NCBI GenBank assembly: GCA_963920575.1
Contig: OY986966.1
Coordinates: 26,999,717 to 27,063,716 of the forward strand
Source of the DNA: Narthecium ossifragum
Lineage: Eukaryota > Streptophyta > Magnoliopsida > Dioscoreales > Nartheciaceae
Length of the DNA stretch: 64,000 nucleotides
Direction of reading: 5' to 3'
A program made the translations under genes and the position numbers. How positions within the stretch are numbered: the stretch's first letter is position 1; each line of letters opens with the position of its first letter. Under the pieces are notes generated by a model. It saw only the letters and a program-made list of their open reading frames with translations, ran no database searches and was not told where the DNA came from. Shown here one piece after another: positions 21,874 to 34,011 of this stretch.

Positions 21874-24800
21874 TTATAGACGAGGCTTTGCTTGATTCGC
21901 AGGTGCACTCTGCATCAGTTTTGAAAGCAAAATGATATTATGGGCAGTTTGAAGCAAGTAGTGTTAGACAATGAGGTTTTATTTCTCACCAGAGGAATGC
22001 GCCTGGCAGCTCTTTCCTCAAGGTAGGCACTAGGCTTGAAGAAAGCACCATAGTTCCGAGACCATTCCTCCAGCTTTGAGCATATATATTTTGCTCCAAT
22101 GGTGTCAGCCCAAAATATCAAGCCACCCCTGGATTAAGAACAGGTTAACAGCATCAAAAAGACTATCTGAATTCATTTCAGAGAAGGATTTGAGCTAGTT
22201 GAGATGGAGCAAGAAAAGCACTTGTATGGGGGGAATCCCATGCCCATGACAGAGGCAATGTCAAGGTCAGAGGCCTTTGCAACAATCCCCTCATCTAGAA
22301 TGCGGCAGGCTTCATTCACACAAGGGAAGAGAACCAACTCCGCTATGTCCTTGTCTGATAACTTTGTTAGCTGCACCAAGCTCATAAGAACAGTAGAGTA
22401 TCAAAGTTATTTGTGCACGATACAAAAAAAAAAGGTGTAAATGCACGTCAGTTTTCATCAAAAGGGGCTATCCACTAGGTTGAATGCACTATTACAGTGT
22501 GTTCCAACAAATATTTCAGAATAATCTGAGATGTAATAATTTTGGGTTGGATGATAAACTAGACCAGCTTCAGCCAATGCAAAAGTATAAGACCTTGGGA
22601 TCTGGGGAAAAGCCAGCCATGCTTCTTGATTTCTCAATGTACTTAGTTATAGTAGGGTCTGGACTAGCCTTTCGCTTGTCATTATACACATAGAAACCCT
22701 TCTGAGCTGCTTCACCTGTCAAAAGTTGCAATAAGTATCAGTTCATCTGGGATTTATCACGTAAACGCGAGAATTGAGAATTGATTTCGTGGTTGAGAGA
22801 TTATAATATTTAACCTGCCCTTTTATCCTCCATCATAATTGGAATTAGCATTGATTTGTAGCATCTTTCTGGGTAATTTTCAACATATGAGACACCTGAA
22901 GCTAAAGCAACCCCAAACCCAACGAGATCAGCAAGCCTGAATCGACATGGAAGAGTAAGAGTTCATTCTTTTAAAATCAACATGCACCTTCATGCTTCTT
23001 CCAGAATTAGATAGCATGGTAAATCTTTGCAATTGTCACACTGTGAATAATTTAACAAGACGAAGAAATCGGAAGTCACTCTTAGCAAGCTCTAGTACCT
23101 GAAAGGGCCCATCGGCATCCCAAATTTGACGATTGCACGATCTATTTGATAAACATCTAAACCACGATCTACTAATAACACAGCTGACTGCGTGTATGGA
23201 AAGAACATCCGATTAACAGCAAAGCCAGTACAATTTCCAACCACAACAGGAGTTTTACGGATCTTTTTTCCCAGATCTATTAAATCCACAACCACTTGGG
23301 GAGATGTCTTTTGGGTCCGAACAATTTCCAGAAGAGGCATTATATGAGCAGGGCTGGATAAAGAATTGAAAGATGAATTAGAAGGAAATAGGAAATAGAG
23401 AACAAATAAATTCTGAAACATGCAATACCTAAAGAAATGAGCACCAACGATACGATCTTGAGACTTAGTCCTTTCTCCAATTAAATTTAAGTCTATCGTT
23501 GACGTATTACTAGCAAGAATGCAGTGGGGAGGGCAGTGCTTTTCTAGATCGGCAAAAATTTCCTGCTTGAGGGACATGTTTTCAAGCACTGCCTGTCATA
23601 AGATAATTTCCAAAGTGACTCAAACAAGGGGGACAAAGATAAGGCAAAAGATCCAAAATAGAAGGGAAGCAGGGCAAAAAATAATACAACTGTGTACTTG
23701 CCTCAATGACCACATCCACATCCTTGAAGTGCTCATAATCAAGAACACCTGTAAGGAGAGAGAGTGCCAAATCACACTTCTCTTGAATCAATTTTCCTTT
23801 CTTGACGTGACCTTGCAAATTGGCTAGAGAGAGCAGGGCGTTAGCACAAACTAGTACGACAAGGCAAGAGCCCCTGACCAACACAACAATATAGTACACA
23901 GTGAAACTCTTGATATGTTTACCTTTAACTCTGCTAAGCCCAGCTTGTAGATACTTTTCATTTACCTCTTTAAGGATGACTACATAGTTGCTCAGTATTA
24001 GTGTCGTCGCAATCCCAGACCCCATAAGACCTCCTCCAAGAATAGCAACTTTCCTAATTTTCCTGGGAGTCAAACCCACGTCCGTGATACCAGGAACCTA
24101 GAACAAGTTGGCACGTTGATTTAAATGTAAATAGCAACAACAAAAAGTATTATTTGTCATTACACTCCATTTGAGGAGTGCTAGGATGCATCTAAAACTT
24201 GTTGAAAATGTTGCGTTGAAATCTACCTTCCACCAAATGAACATCACATTTGAACAATGGACAAAATAAGCAGAAAAGTTCTTAAGTTGATCTAGAAATC
24301 ATGCGAAGGAATTTCAAACAAACTTGATGATGCAAGGGGAAGAAAATACATATTGTATGCAGACTGGAATTATGGACTAGTATAACCTTTGACGTTGCCC
24401 GTTGTCCAAAGAAGACATGGACCAAACTTTTGCTTGTGTTAGTGAACTGAAGTGCTTGAGAACATTTTCGTTCCTGCAAAGACCAAGTATAGCCTATACT
24501 CATCAAAAGTCAACTAATTACCTCTCTTTCGAAGTTCATATCAAACTATCATTTTACCATTCGAAGTCCAGCACGAGGTCCTGATACTATACCCTCTTCG
24601 ATGACATCGATACAAACCAATGGGTGTTCCAGGTTAGCAGCTTTTTTCTGCGCCTGAGCTCTTGCAAATTTTAGTATCTCTCGTGCCTCCCCAAGGGACT
24701 CTAACTTATCAGCTTTGTAGAGACTCTTGATCCACGGCCTTCTAAGTTCAGAAATATCGAGAGCCCAGGAGCAAGCAGTATCTATCAATTGATCAGCAGG

Positions 24801-26881
24801 ACTTATGTCATCGACAAGACCTAATGCTTGAGCTTCCTCTCCTTTGATTGACTTGGATAGCTGTTTAGAGCAACAGAGTGAGAAAATTGTGATGAATTCC
24901 CCTCGGAGCTGACAGTACAAACCTGAGAACCAGAATCACATGAAAAGGCAATTTGAAAGAACATACCAGCATCATTTCAAGAGCTTTAGAAAGGCCAACA
25001 AGGCGGGGCAGTCTTTGTGTCCCTGTAAAACAGATAAATTTTAGTCACTAAGACATTGAAAGATATGCATCTCGTAAGCAGTGACAGATAGATCAGTGGT
25101 AGAATGAGGTATAACTTCAATCAGTAATATTTCCAGCCATCATTAGCATTAACCAGCATTTCTGTTCAGTACCAAATCTTGATTAGGCCTTATAGGAAAA
25201 AACTTCATGGAACACATAGGATGATGAGAAAGAAGAGCAAAAAAGATAAAAAGATAAAAAGAAAAGAACATAAAATTGATTAGAAATTTACATATAACGA
25301 AAATATAAAACCTCAGAAAACAAACACCAGAAAATAATAGATGAAAAGAAAACAAAATATGTTAAAACAAAGTATTGAAGAACAATGATTAGGATCAACA
25401 GTATTCTAAACTTGAACATTTGAAGGATGACATGTAGTAGAAAAGTGCTTACTATTTACAGAAAGGTAAGAACATGTAATTCACATGAAGACTGTTAGAG
25501 TACCTCCAAGTCCAGGAATAATTCCAAGTTGTAGTTCGGGCAGTCCTAGTTGAGCAGTTGAAGTAGATAAGCGAGCATGGCAAACCTGACGAGGAACTCA
25601 TGTCATTTTCCATAGTTTAACACAGATGCCAATGGATAATGAAGGAACAATGAAAGATGTTAAAGAAAGGCAAACATACCATTGCAAGCTCGAGCCCACC
25701 TCCAAGAGCAAGGCCATCGATGGCTGCCACAAAAGGCTTTCTTGCAGCTGATGAGCAGGAAAGTTATGCTCACGGTTACAATGCATCTAAAAAAAGTGGC
25801 AAGTACTTCAAGCTAAAATCTCATCAATTACCTTCAAAAGTATCAGTGAAGATGTTTATAGACATATAGGCCTCCTCGGGGTCCGTCCCTGTTGACATCT
25901 AACATGTAAATCAAGAGATTCGAAACAAAGAATACAGCAAAAATGAGTTTGTTGCCGATGCATTTACACTTGGTTTTCTGAGATTTGCCAAAAGCAGTGA
26001 TATCAAAGCCTCCAGAAAACCTCCCTCTAGCACCTGCTTGATTTAATCCAAAGCATAGCCGTCTCTTAAATATCATACATATAGTGGCATCTATTGACTG
26101 CCAACAATACAAATAGTTACATTCTGATACCTGTAATAACCATCGCTTTCACATCATCCCTTCTCAAAGCATGTTCCAGATTTTCTTGTAAACTGATTAT
26201 TACTGCAATAGAAGCACGATGTGACAATCTAAAAGGTGACCAGCATAAAAAACTAATCTTTTTGCTGACTTAGAGAACTATTTATATGCTTGTGAACACA
26301 TTTTTAGGGATTTCCATCCGAGTCGCATCATCCAAGATTAATCACTAAACTTAAAGACAGATGTCTTGCAGACCTATTAAATTGTAGAAGATTATCAATA
26401 TGTTGAAATACAAATGTCTAAGCATCGTAAAATCATTTCAGGAAAATCGTTGGTTCAAACAACTTTATCAGCGTAAGACAATGAATTCATTGAGATTTTC
26501 ACCATATTCCGGTAACTCCATAATCTCTGCCCAAAACCCAAAAACACTACCAAAGAAAAAGAAAATTCCCAAAATCACTTTCACCAATGAGCAATATACC
26601 AATGGTTCTGGACCGGGTTAATTTGCTACAAAAGCCCAAAGTTCCAAATTTTACACATAGGGACACGAGAAAAAACCATATGACGAACTACTAACAGTGC
26701 GGATGACACGCCTAAGCGAGGCCATAATGTTCAACATTAGGCCATGATGGTATCAAGCAAAACCATGAAGGATCAAGGAGATGATACCATCCACGGAGAG
26801 AGCATTGACGGGCGGGTTGATGATGGTGATCACCGCCACCCCATCGGCTCTCACCTCCATCTCCGTCGTTCCCTTCCCCAT
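21874..26881 (-). CDS. MFP2: Peroxisomal beta-oxidation multifunctional protein MFP2
   Basis: Eighteen exons: 26881-26788, 26202-26131, 26033-25968, 25888-25832, 25747-25680, 25585-25504, 25022-24967, 24860-24558, 24473-24387, 24097-23923, 23823-23702, 23592-23429, 23353-23099, 22936-22815, 22715-22594, 22370-22222, 22128-21990 and 21909-21874; 722 aa, as expected. It hydrates 2-enoyl-CoA and oxidises 3-hydroxyacyl-CoA in peroxisomes. The hydratase half shows [12 protein letters not shown] with E116 and GLPELQLG with E136. The dehydrogenase half shows the NAD fold [12 protein letters not shown] (315-326) and GAHFFSPAH with H446 and E458. The C-terminus is PRL, a plant PTS1 variant. The end ([11 protein letters not shown]) and [18 protein letters not shown] point to MFP2 rather than AIM1. 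Intron 11 has a GC donor (23701-23700). Least certain is the exon 3/4 junction, where a downstream AG was chosen to keep frame. Confidence 0.93.
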
Positions 26882-27017
26882 CTCTCTCTCCTTCTCCGCG
26901 GATGTATGGGATGTAGAGAGCGAGAGGACGAGGGGGGCTGGACTCTGGAGCAGAGGGAAGAGGAGGAAGGTAAGCACACCTACGGTGTGAGCACCTCTGT
27001 CTTCGAAGTATCGATGC

Positions 27018-27031
27018 CACGTGCCCACGTG
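27018..27031. promoter_or_regulatory. Paired G-boxes upstream of MFP2
   Basis: Two CACGTG cores, at 27018-27023 and 27026-27031, lie two bases apart inside the nearly symmetric GCCACGTGCCCACGTGGC, about 140 bp upstream of the MFP2 start codon. G-boxes bind bZIP and bHLH factors (ABA, light). A close pair this near the gene is a good candidate regulatory site, but function is inferred. Confidence 0.5.
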
Positions 27032-27109
27032 GCTCGTCTATGTGAAATATATTGGATGGTTTTGCTGTTCGGTGGGATCTGGGCCACTCCGATTTAAATA
27101 TAGGCGGGA

Positions 27110-28980
27110 ATGTATACCAATAACGAGCACCGTAGGACATTGGTCAAGCACCATAAATAAGCTTCATGCAAACAATTTTTTTAGAAATTACTTTTCTGTG
27201 ATAATTGTAAAAGAATAAGGTGATATTAATAAGGGGTATTAGGTTATAGCCCCAAATCTAACCTCCTTCTTGTCAAGAACCCCACACATCTTACTAAAAA
27301 CCCCACATTCACTATTTTTAGATGAATAACCCCATGACACCTCAAAATGACAAGAACACCCTTGTTTTATTTTTATTTATACCATTCTTTTCTCTCTCCT
27401 CTCTCCTCTCTCCCCCTCTCTTCTCCGACGACCGTCAGCAAGCCCCGGCGCCACCTCCATCTCCACATGCAGTCGCCGCAGCCACCCCTCGCCGCCCATC
27501 CGTCCAACTCGATCCGTTAACCACCTCAGCTCCGGCGAGCTCGTCTTCTCCGCCAGCTCCGTCCCCTTTCTCACCTCCAGCCAACTCCTCCGCCCAAAGC
27601 CAACCACGAGCTCCACGACCTCCTCTAACCTCGGCCTCACATCCCTCTTGCCCTCACCGTGACCTCCCAGCACCCCTCTCCCTCACAGAACGCCGGTGGT
27701 GAGCACCACACTCTGCTCGAGCCCCCTCCTCTCTCAAGACCGAGCACCACACTCCGCCCTTTCCCACGCAATGACTGAACTACTGCATGCTAATTAATCC
27801 GAGTAGGACTAGGTTACGTTAGAAGGTAAGGCAGTATGTATATGGATATGACTACGAAATACAACACGATACCACGTGGATACATCAAATATGACAAATT
27901 TTAAATATTTAGGACATGGAATGACACAAGAATATAATTAATATATTATATATATCTTAAATAAAGTTAACTTTAGAAATTTGTAACCCATTGTGTCATG
28001 AATCTAATCATACAAATTTTAAATAGTTCATCCTATGTCATGTCTAAAAACCAAAACATCGATACTTGATTGTTGTATTCACCTACATTGGAGCTTGACG
28101 TCGATGATAATACATACATATGTTATATTGTAACTCTTAATTTAATAGTTTTTTATTTTCTAAAATGCCTTGATCCAATATCGCATGATGGGTATTGAAT
28201 ACCATATTCTATAATCTAATTAATTATTTAGATTGTATATAGATAGATTTGTACGCGATACCTATCCGAGAGTACTGGTATACGACACATGCCATTACTT
28301 AAAAGAACTTTTTTTTGGACATTTTATTTTAGATTTCGCCCCCCTTAAGTTTCATCATGATTCCATCACTGCACATCGTGTTATTTATTCTCACATTGTG
28401 TTATTTATTTTCGGTAGAGTATCATCATTAGCGGCCTTATCAACCTTATAAGAAGTAAAAACGGTTACAACCGTTTACCTCCTATTAGTTTATTTACATC
28501 TATATTTTCCTAAGTTAACTTTGTATATTTTTATCATATTCCCTAAGTTAGTTTTAAATATACATCCTTATATAATCATAAGCCAGGAGATTAGTTTTAA
28601 ATATACATATTTATCTACCTTATAAGATCCAAGGGTAGTTACTTTTATGACTCATCATCTGAGTCATAAACTTATACACACATGGCATACACGTGGTATG
28701 ACGTAAGTTATAATAGAGATAGTGGGGGCGGACAGTTAGCCGTGGCAGGTGGCACGGGCCCACCACCTAGTTTTCTTATAAGCAGCCACATCCTTGACCA
28801 TGTGATTATTATATATGTATTTTAATTGATATCTTAGGAAATATTATCAGTTAGTGTTATATATGTCAGCATATATATGAATCCAATATATAAGTGTATA
28901 AGCCATTGCGATATGCTAGTGCTTAAGGACATTTTCACATATTCATAATATACTAGACTGTAGATCATTAGTCCTTATCT
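27110..28980. other. Intergenic interval upstream of MFP2
   Basis: No gene recognised. A Pro/Ser-rich open stretch at 27322-27702 consists of low-complexity CT-rich DNA and has no family motif. AT-rich elsewhere. A Helitron-like 3' end is listed at 28740-28770. Confidence 0.45.
28740..28770 (+). mobile_element. Helitron-like 3' terminus
   Basis: The hairpin CCGTGGCAGGTGGCACGG (28740-28757) is followed by GCCCACCAC and CTAG (28767-28770), then T. This is the standard Helitron 3' architecture and the best-preserved hairpin of the family in this window. The 5' end was not located. Confidence 0.5.
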
Positions 28981-28989
28981 TCATGGCAA

Positions 28990-29667
28990 TGGTTGATGCT
29001 CTCGGAAGCGGGGAGACTTACACTACTCAAATCAGGCTTGTAAGCGGTCCATGTACATACTATGCAAGCTACTTCTATCCCAGATGCAGTCCTGAAGCGT
29101 ATGGAAGTGGGTTTTCGAGTATTTTTGTGGGGTGGAAAAAAAAGGTCTTTCTCAAGAGTATCATGGAAAGAGGCTTGGCTACCTATGGAGAAGGGTGGAT
29201 TCGGTGTAGAAGGCATGTTGAAGTGGCAGCGAGTACTGTGCTCACATCGGGTGGAAGCTCTGATGGATATAAGCAGTCAATTTGGAATGTGATTGTTAGA
29301 GAAAAATATAAATGGGGGAGGGGGGGATCTACAGCCGTTGACGTGCTCCGGAAAAGCCTCTAGTCTCTGGAGATTGATCCGCAAGTCCTCTCAAGCTATG
29401 AGATCAACTATTGTCTTCTCTCCGGGACTAAGAGCAAGATTGATAGCTTTAATGATTGGTGGTTGGAGGAACAACCTACAAATAGGATGCCTTAATGGGT
29501 TTACAAGAAAGAAAACATAGTATGGATGTCTGAATTTTTGACTGAAGGGAGGTGGGATAGATCGAAATTGGTAAGTGTCTTTCATGAGGCTATGGTAAAC
29601 ATGATCATTGAAGTCCCTATTGATCAGATGCAGGAATTGGACAAATGGAAATGGGTGTTTAGCAGAG
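28990..29667 (+). mobile_element. LINE remnant (reverse transcriptase C-terminal region)
   Basis: Plus-strand fragments in shifting frames match the region after the reverse transcriptase of plant LINE ORF2: FRVFLWGGKKRSFSRVSWKE, LPMEKGGFGVEG, VREKYKWG, then FNDWWLEEQP, WMSEFLTEGRWDRSKL and LDKWKWVFSRG. Frameshifts and stops make it inactive. The match stops sharply at about 29667, where Helitron-like sequence begins. Confidence 0.75.
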
Positions 29668-29770
29668 GATAGAGGGGGACACGTGACAGATGAGTCATAG
29701 AGAGGGTAGGAGAGAGTGGGCAATGGGGGTGGGTGAGTTACTCGTGCCAGGTGACACATGGCCCACTTAG
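29668..29770 (+). mobile_element. Helitron-like 3' fragment interrupting a LINE remnant
   Basis: GAGGATAGAGGG... runs to CGTGCCAGGTGACACATGGC, a degenerate hairpin, then CCACTTAG followed by T. It shares this end with the 28740 and 52120 termini, although the final CTAG has decayed to TTAG. It abuts the truncated LINE sequence on its left. Confidence 0.4.
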
Positions 29771-30481
29771 TAGTTGATAAGAACCACTATTGTTTACTCT
29801 CCTCTCTCATAACGCTCTTTGTCATTCCACTTTTTTTTATGTCCGATACTTAAAGAAGTCTTACAAATTATTTACACAAAAATAAAGCTTTATGCCGGTG
29901 TTCGACAATAAAATCGCTATCTCGGGGTGAGATGTTTGCCCATTTTATTATGATAAAAAAATCGATTTACATTTAGTGGGAGATTGTGAGAACAACACTC
30001 CTGAGTTTCCTGTATCATCACAAGCTACATATCTCTTTGTCTTTGGACATGCATACTCATGATGAGACTGGCAACTCATCATTTACATCCCTGTAGGGAA
30101 GACCCCTGATTAAGGATCCGAGACTTAAAATCCTATTACATCATCTAAAAAGGGAAAGGAAGAAGTAGAAGGGTATTGGATGGAGGCGGAGCCTCCACCC
30201 TCACCTTTGTTGGTGTTGATCTACCTTGGTCTTCCTTCTTAATCTCCTAGGAGTTGCTACATGTCTTCAAAATTGATAGAGGCTCGGTTGGGGGAACCCC
30301 AAGAGCTGAAGAATTTGTTGTAGGACCTCGTCGATTTGATGAAGGACTTGTTCTAGGAGTTGGTAGTGGGCTTGCTGTGGATCCTTCAGGAGTTGCTAGA
30401 GAACTTGGTGTCGGATCCTTGGGAGTTGATGAAGGAGTTGCTTTAAGATCTCCAAAAGTTGGTGAAGGATTTCCAGAGTTG

Positions 30482-30624
30482 AAGAAACTTCAAGAAAAAA
30501 TAGCGACTCCCAACGGGTGGATTTAAGTCCACGTGGGTTTTGCTAACTCTTGAAGAACTTCAAGAATCAATAGTTACTCCCAGCGAGTGGATTTAAGTCC
30601 ACGTGGATTTACTAATTCTTGAAG
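30482..30624. repeat. Two-unit tandem repeat, about 71 bp
   Basis: Each unit has AACTTCAAGAA, then GACTCCCA or TACTCCCA, then GTGGATTTAAGTCCACGTGG and a TCTTGAAGAA end. Units begin at about 30482 and 30553. The GTGGATTTAAGTCCAC core is itself a near-palindrome. The DNA just upstream (30250-30480) has a looser repetition of GGAGTTG(C/A)T. Confidence 0.65.
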
Positions 30625-31324
30625 AATTTTCAGGAACACGAAGAACGCGAAGAACAAATTTTATATTTCCAGAGCTCAGCCTCCTCTCTTTCAGAGTGTG
30701 GCTTGGCTCTCAAATGCCTCCAGCCGGGTGCTTTTGCGTTCACCTCCTCCCCTCTAATTATAGGTGTTTGGAGAGGTTTAGGCGGAATGATCGAATTTTG
30801 AAAAGTTGTTGGCGTGAGAAGCATCTCACGGCTGAGATTCACGGTTTGAGATATGAGATCACAACTTCTCATTTTTTTGGAATACACGTGTGTGTAAAGA
30901 GGGCTGAGGGGAGATCAAATTCGTTGGAGGTATGGATGTTGTTCCCTCGGAATTTTTTATTAACCTACACCCTACTTTATGTTGCTCCCTCGGAACTTTT
31001 TCTTAAGCTAAACCCTACTCCAAGTCTCCAATTATATGATGCCATGTCACATCTTATAATGCTGATGGAAGGCTTGGACGTAGGTATGCACAGTTTTATT
31101 TAGGTCGGCTGATTTTAGATTTGAATTTTGATCGGGGAGTTGAGATTTGGGTGGTTAAGAGGGTAGGATTTAGGTAATTTAGATTTAGGGTTAGGCATAT
31201 CAAATCTATTTGAATTCGAACTCGAATCATGAATTTGAGTTTCAAATTTTATATATTTGTTCAAATTTTGAATATTTTATTGAATTTTCAAATATTTGAA
31301 CATGTCGTAGATAATTTATCCTAA

Positions 31325-31960
31325 TGCCCTTGGGCAAGGGTAAATTACCAGAATACCCTTTTTATCGGTCATATATGTTTTTGGACCGAAATACCCCCAA
31401 AGCAGGTAGAGGTGCATTTACATATATTTTTTGGACCATTATACCCCTAGAGGTTTTGAAAGGACCAAAATACCCTCGGCCCCCATAGCTTGTGTAGGAT
31501 GCCATCAAAGCTTTAAGAAGGCTGATTTGAGGGTAAAATTACCAAAATACCCTTTTGGCACTTTGGTTGGCGTAGAGTCCTCATATGTTTTGGACAATAA
31601 TACCCACAAAGTAGATGATACTTTATAGGGCGGATGACATATTTGTCATGTGTACGTGGAAAATGTGCATTTTAGAGTAAATGACCAAAATACCCCGGGG
31701 GGCTAAATGACCAAAATACCATTTTTCATGTTTTGGTTTGTATAGGATGCCTTCAAAACCATCATGAACTCTTTTGGAATGTTGTAGTTGGGTCAAGCCT
31801 ATATTTGGGTAGAATGACCAAAATACCCCTAAAAGGTAAAACTTACCAAAATGCCCTTTATGCTTTCGGTTTGTATAAGATGTTATAAAAAACCATATGT
31901 GGATATTTTTTAGGTATTGTAGGAATCCTGAACACGTATTTTAGTCAAAATTTCCAAAAT
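31325..31960. repeat. Degenerate repeat tract rich in 'accaaaataccc' motifs
   Basis: Variants of ACCAAAATACCC or TTACCAGAATACCC recur about ten times in 630 bp, with larger half-repeats such as TTTGGTTTGTATAGGATGCC and TTCGGTTTGTATAAGATG. The pattern resembles a decayed LTR or tandemly grown transposon end. No coding signal. Confidence 0.5.
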
Positions 31961-32269
31961 ATTGTAGGAATCCGAAATTTAACCTTAGTCAAAATTGGTG
32001 TTTACAGCCGGTTTCATTCGTTGTATAGTTGATAAGAACCACCAGTGTTTACTCCGCTCTCTCATAACACTCGTCATCCCACTTTTTTTTTGTCCTAGAC
32101 TTAGGAGTCCTACAAAGTATTTACACAAAAATAAAGCTTTATGCCGTTTTCATTTGGTATATAGGATAGGGTTGTGTAGCTTATACACATAGACTGTACA
32201 ATAAATAGTTTTAAAATAACTTTAATTCTAGCATGGTAGAAGTTTTTTTTATTCTCTTTTTTTGTTTTT

Positions 32270-33250
32270 AGTTGAGCTCGAAGGCCAGTTACATTGCTTT
32301 CCTAACCAAAAATGTGATCGGACGCAACACCATCCTCACACACCAAAATTCTACCTTTCTGGTAGAGTCAATGCTTCTCTTGAAAGCCAATCGGCCCCCA
32401 CGTTACAAATTCTTGGAATAAAAGCAAAAATAACTCCCTGAAATTGGGCTGCCATTACCCATACTCCTCTGAGCACATCCATCAACTGTATCGGCCACAC
32501 CTCTCTACCATTCAAATAGTTAACAACACCCTTAGCATCTGACTCTTCCAGGTTGTTGCTCTCCCCTCTAGTAAGCCTCTCTTAGAGCAAAGCCAATAGC
32601 TTTAAACTCTGCTTCCCTTGTCGATTTTGCTGAAGAACAAGCCTTCAAACTCAACATATGTCCCTATGTATCATGAAAAAAAGTGCTCCAGCACCTAACT
32701 TCTCCTCTAATTCGTTTCAGGCTGCATCCACCTGTATAATACAACCATTCCACCCGGATCTATGCCTCATATTCGGTTCATCATCCTCTTCATTCCATCC
32801 CTTGATTGTCCATAGTTCTGCAGCTTGCTTATAGATTCGGATTGCCAACACCTATGGAGGTGCTCTATCTTCACCCCATACAATGGCATTACGTTCATTC
32901 CACAAAAGCCACTAACTATACCCGATCAATGTCTTCATCCAGCGAACTCTCCGGTTCGTGAATGACTCAAGGCTGATCTCCGCCAACAGGTCCTCCAACC
33001 CATACCTCATCTTCGGAAAAGGGATGCTCCACACCGAGCTCGCATAGCTACATTCCCCAAAAATATGATGTACATCCTCCACAAAGAGCTCCATATATGG
33101 GGCATTCTTTTTCCGAATTCATGCAAAAACGCCATAAGACATCTCTAGTAGGAAGCCTACCCTTCATTAGCTACCAATGAAACTGCTTCACCTGAGGACC
33201 CATCGACATTGCCTATAGATTCCGCCAAGTTGCTAGAGGATGCTTTTGGA
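32270..33250 (-). mobile_element. LINE remnant (zf-RVT plus RNase H-like domain)
   Basis: Read on the minus strand from 33250 it gives KGRLPTRDVLWRF, then a knuckle with HHIFGECSYASSVW, the zf-RVT segment after a LINE reverse transcriptase. After WLLWNERNAIVWGE comes an RNase H-like part with VDAA, GAGALFF, STREAEFKAIGFALREA and a terminal ICNVGADWLSREA. At least four in-frame stops show it is inactive. It lies directly beside the decayed SEC15 copy. Confidence 0.8.
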
Positions 33251-33374
33251 TTTCCCCTGTTTCACATACTAACAACCATTTATATACATCGAAAGCAGAA
33301 GTATGACTCAGCTGCCACTTGTGAGAAAATACATGAGTCAGATTGTGACTCATTTATATACATTAGCAACCAAT

Positions 33375-33682
33375 GAGACTTGGAACTGCTTGAACTGGTC
33401 TTCGAGGTATTGATTTGGTAGGCGTGGTAGAGGGGAGTGAGATTGAAGCCAAGAGCGCCATCGTCACCGTCTTCGTCATTGAGGCAAAGGGAAAGCGTGG
33501 GTTGCTGGGAGTTAGAGTGGTCTTACGCTCTCCGCTGGCAGAGGCGGAGCTCCTCGTTGCGCTATCGACATGCAGATGCGCGACCGATGTCGCTGGACTA
33601 GCTTACGGGAGGCGACGCGGATGTGGACCATCTCGTGCGCGGTGCGGCGCTCTGCATGGGATCGTATCATGACGGTAGGAGA
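33375..33682 (-). pseudogene. Partial SEC15 pseudogene
   Basis: The minus strand aligns with SEC15 at about 7499-7918. Shared runs include ATGGTCCACATCCGCGTCGC, CGACGAGGAGCTCCGCCT (here CAACGAGG...), GAAGACCACTC-AACTCCCAG (here TAAGACC...) and GATGGCGC. The copy is about 110 bp shorter, from several small deletions: about 50 bp after CTCCTACCGTC, about 16 bp before ATGGTCCAC and about 37 bp near its end, which break the frame. It covers only residues around 172-310 of SEC15. SEC15 is intronless, so introns cannot tell retrocopy from DNA duplication, but a DUF538 fragment beside it argues for DNA duplication. Confidence 0.85.
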
Positions 33683-33787
33683 TTGGGTTGAGACGTGTAA
33701 ACAAGGGGCTTCGATGAAGGCGGGCTGGGTTTTGGTTTGGATGCTCGAGATGTCTGACTCGGGTTTGGCCTGGACATGTCTAACCTA

Positions 33788-33970
33788 GCTAAAGTGGGGT
33801 TAAGGGGGAATAGGGTTAGAAAAAGTGGGGTTAAAAAATGGGGATAGAAAAAAGTAGAGTGATGGGGGTAGGTGGAATGGGGATAAAATAGGTTTGATTA
33901 CTTTTGATGTTTGGGATAGGAATGGTGATAAGGGGGGTTATCCCCTTTTAACCCCATACCAAACAGGGGC
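33788..33970 (+). mobile_element. MITE, GCCCYTGTTTGGT family, left-truncated
   Basis: The body (GTTAGAAAAAGTGGGGTTA..., GGGGGTAGGTGGAATGGGGAT) and the right end ACCAAACAGGGGC followed by TTA match the copy at 46700-46906. The left terminal repeat is not visible. It sits between the SEC15 and DUF538 fragments of the duplicated block. Confidence 0.65.
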
Positions 33971-34011
33971 TTAGAAGCGAATAAAAAGCTTCATCAATCC
34001 AGCGACCAAAC

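Larger units (their letters stand above)
29771..32145. repeat. Two copies of a ~125-bp direct repeat, 2.3 kb apart
   Basis: Copies at about 29771-29895 and 32025-32145 both run from AGTTGATAAGAACCAC through CTCTCTCATAAC and TATTTACACAAAAATAAAGC to TTTATGCCG, with scattered differences. The 2.1 kb between them carries a 70-bp tandem repeat and degenerate TE-like DNA. They could be remnants of terminal repeats of one element or two copies of one family. Confidence 0.65.

Noticed and set aside
27322..27702. Open frame of 126 codons, hydrophobic then Pro/Ser-rich
   Set aside because: Low-complexity CT-rich DNA upstream of MFP2 with no recognisable domain or splice context.
33415..33672. Plus-strand 85-codon open frame with a Val/Glu/Ala-rich sequence
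   Set aside because: It is the antisense of the decayed SEC15 copy; the same pseudo-protein appears antisense to SEC15 itself at 7502-7942.
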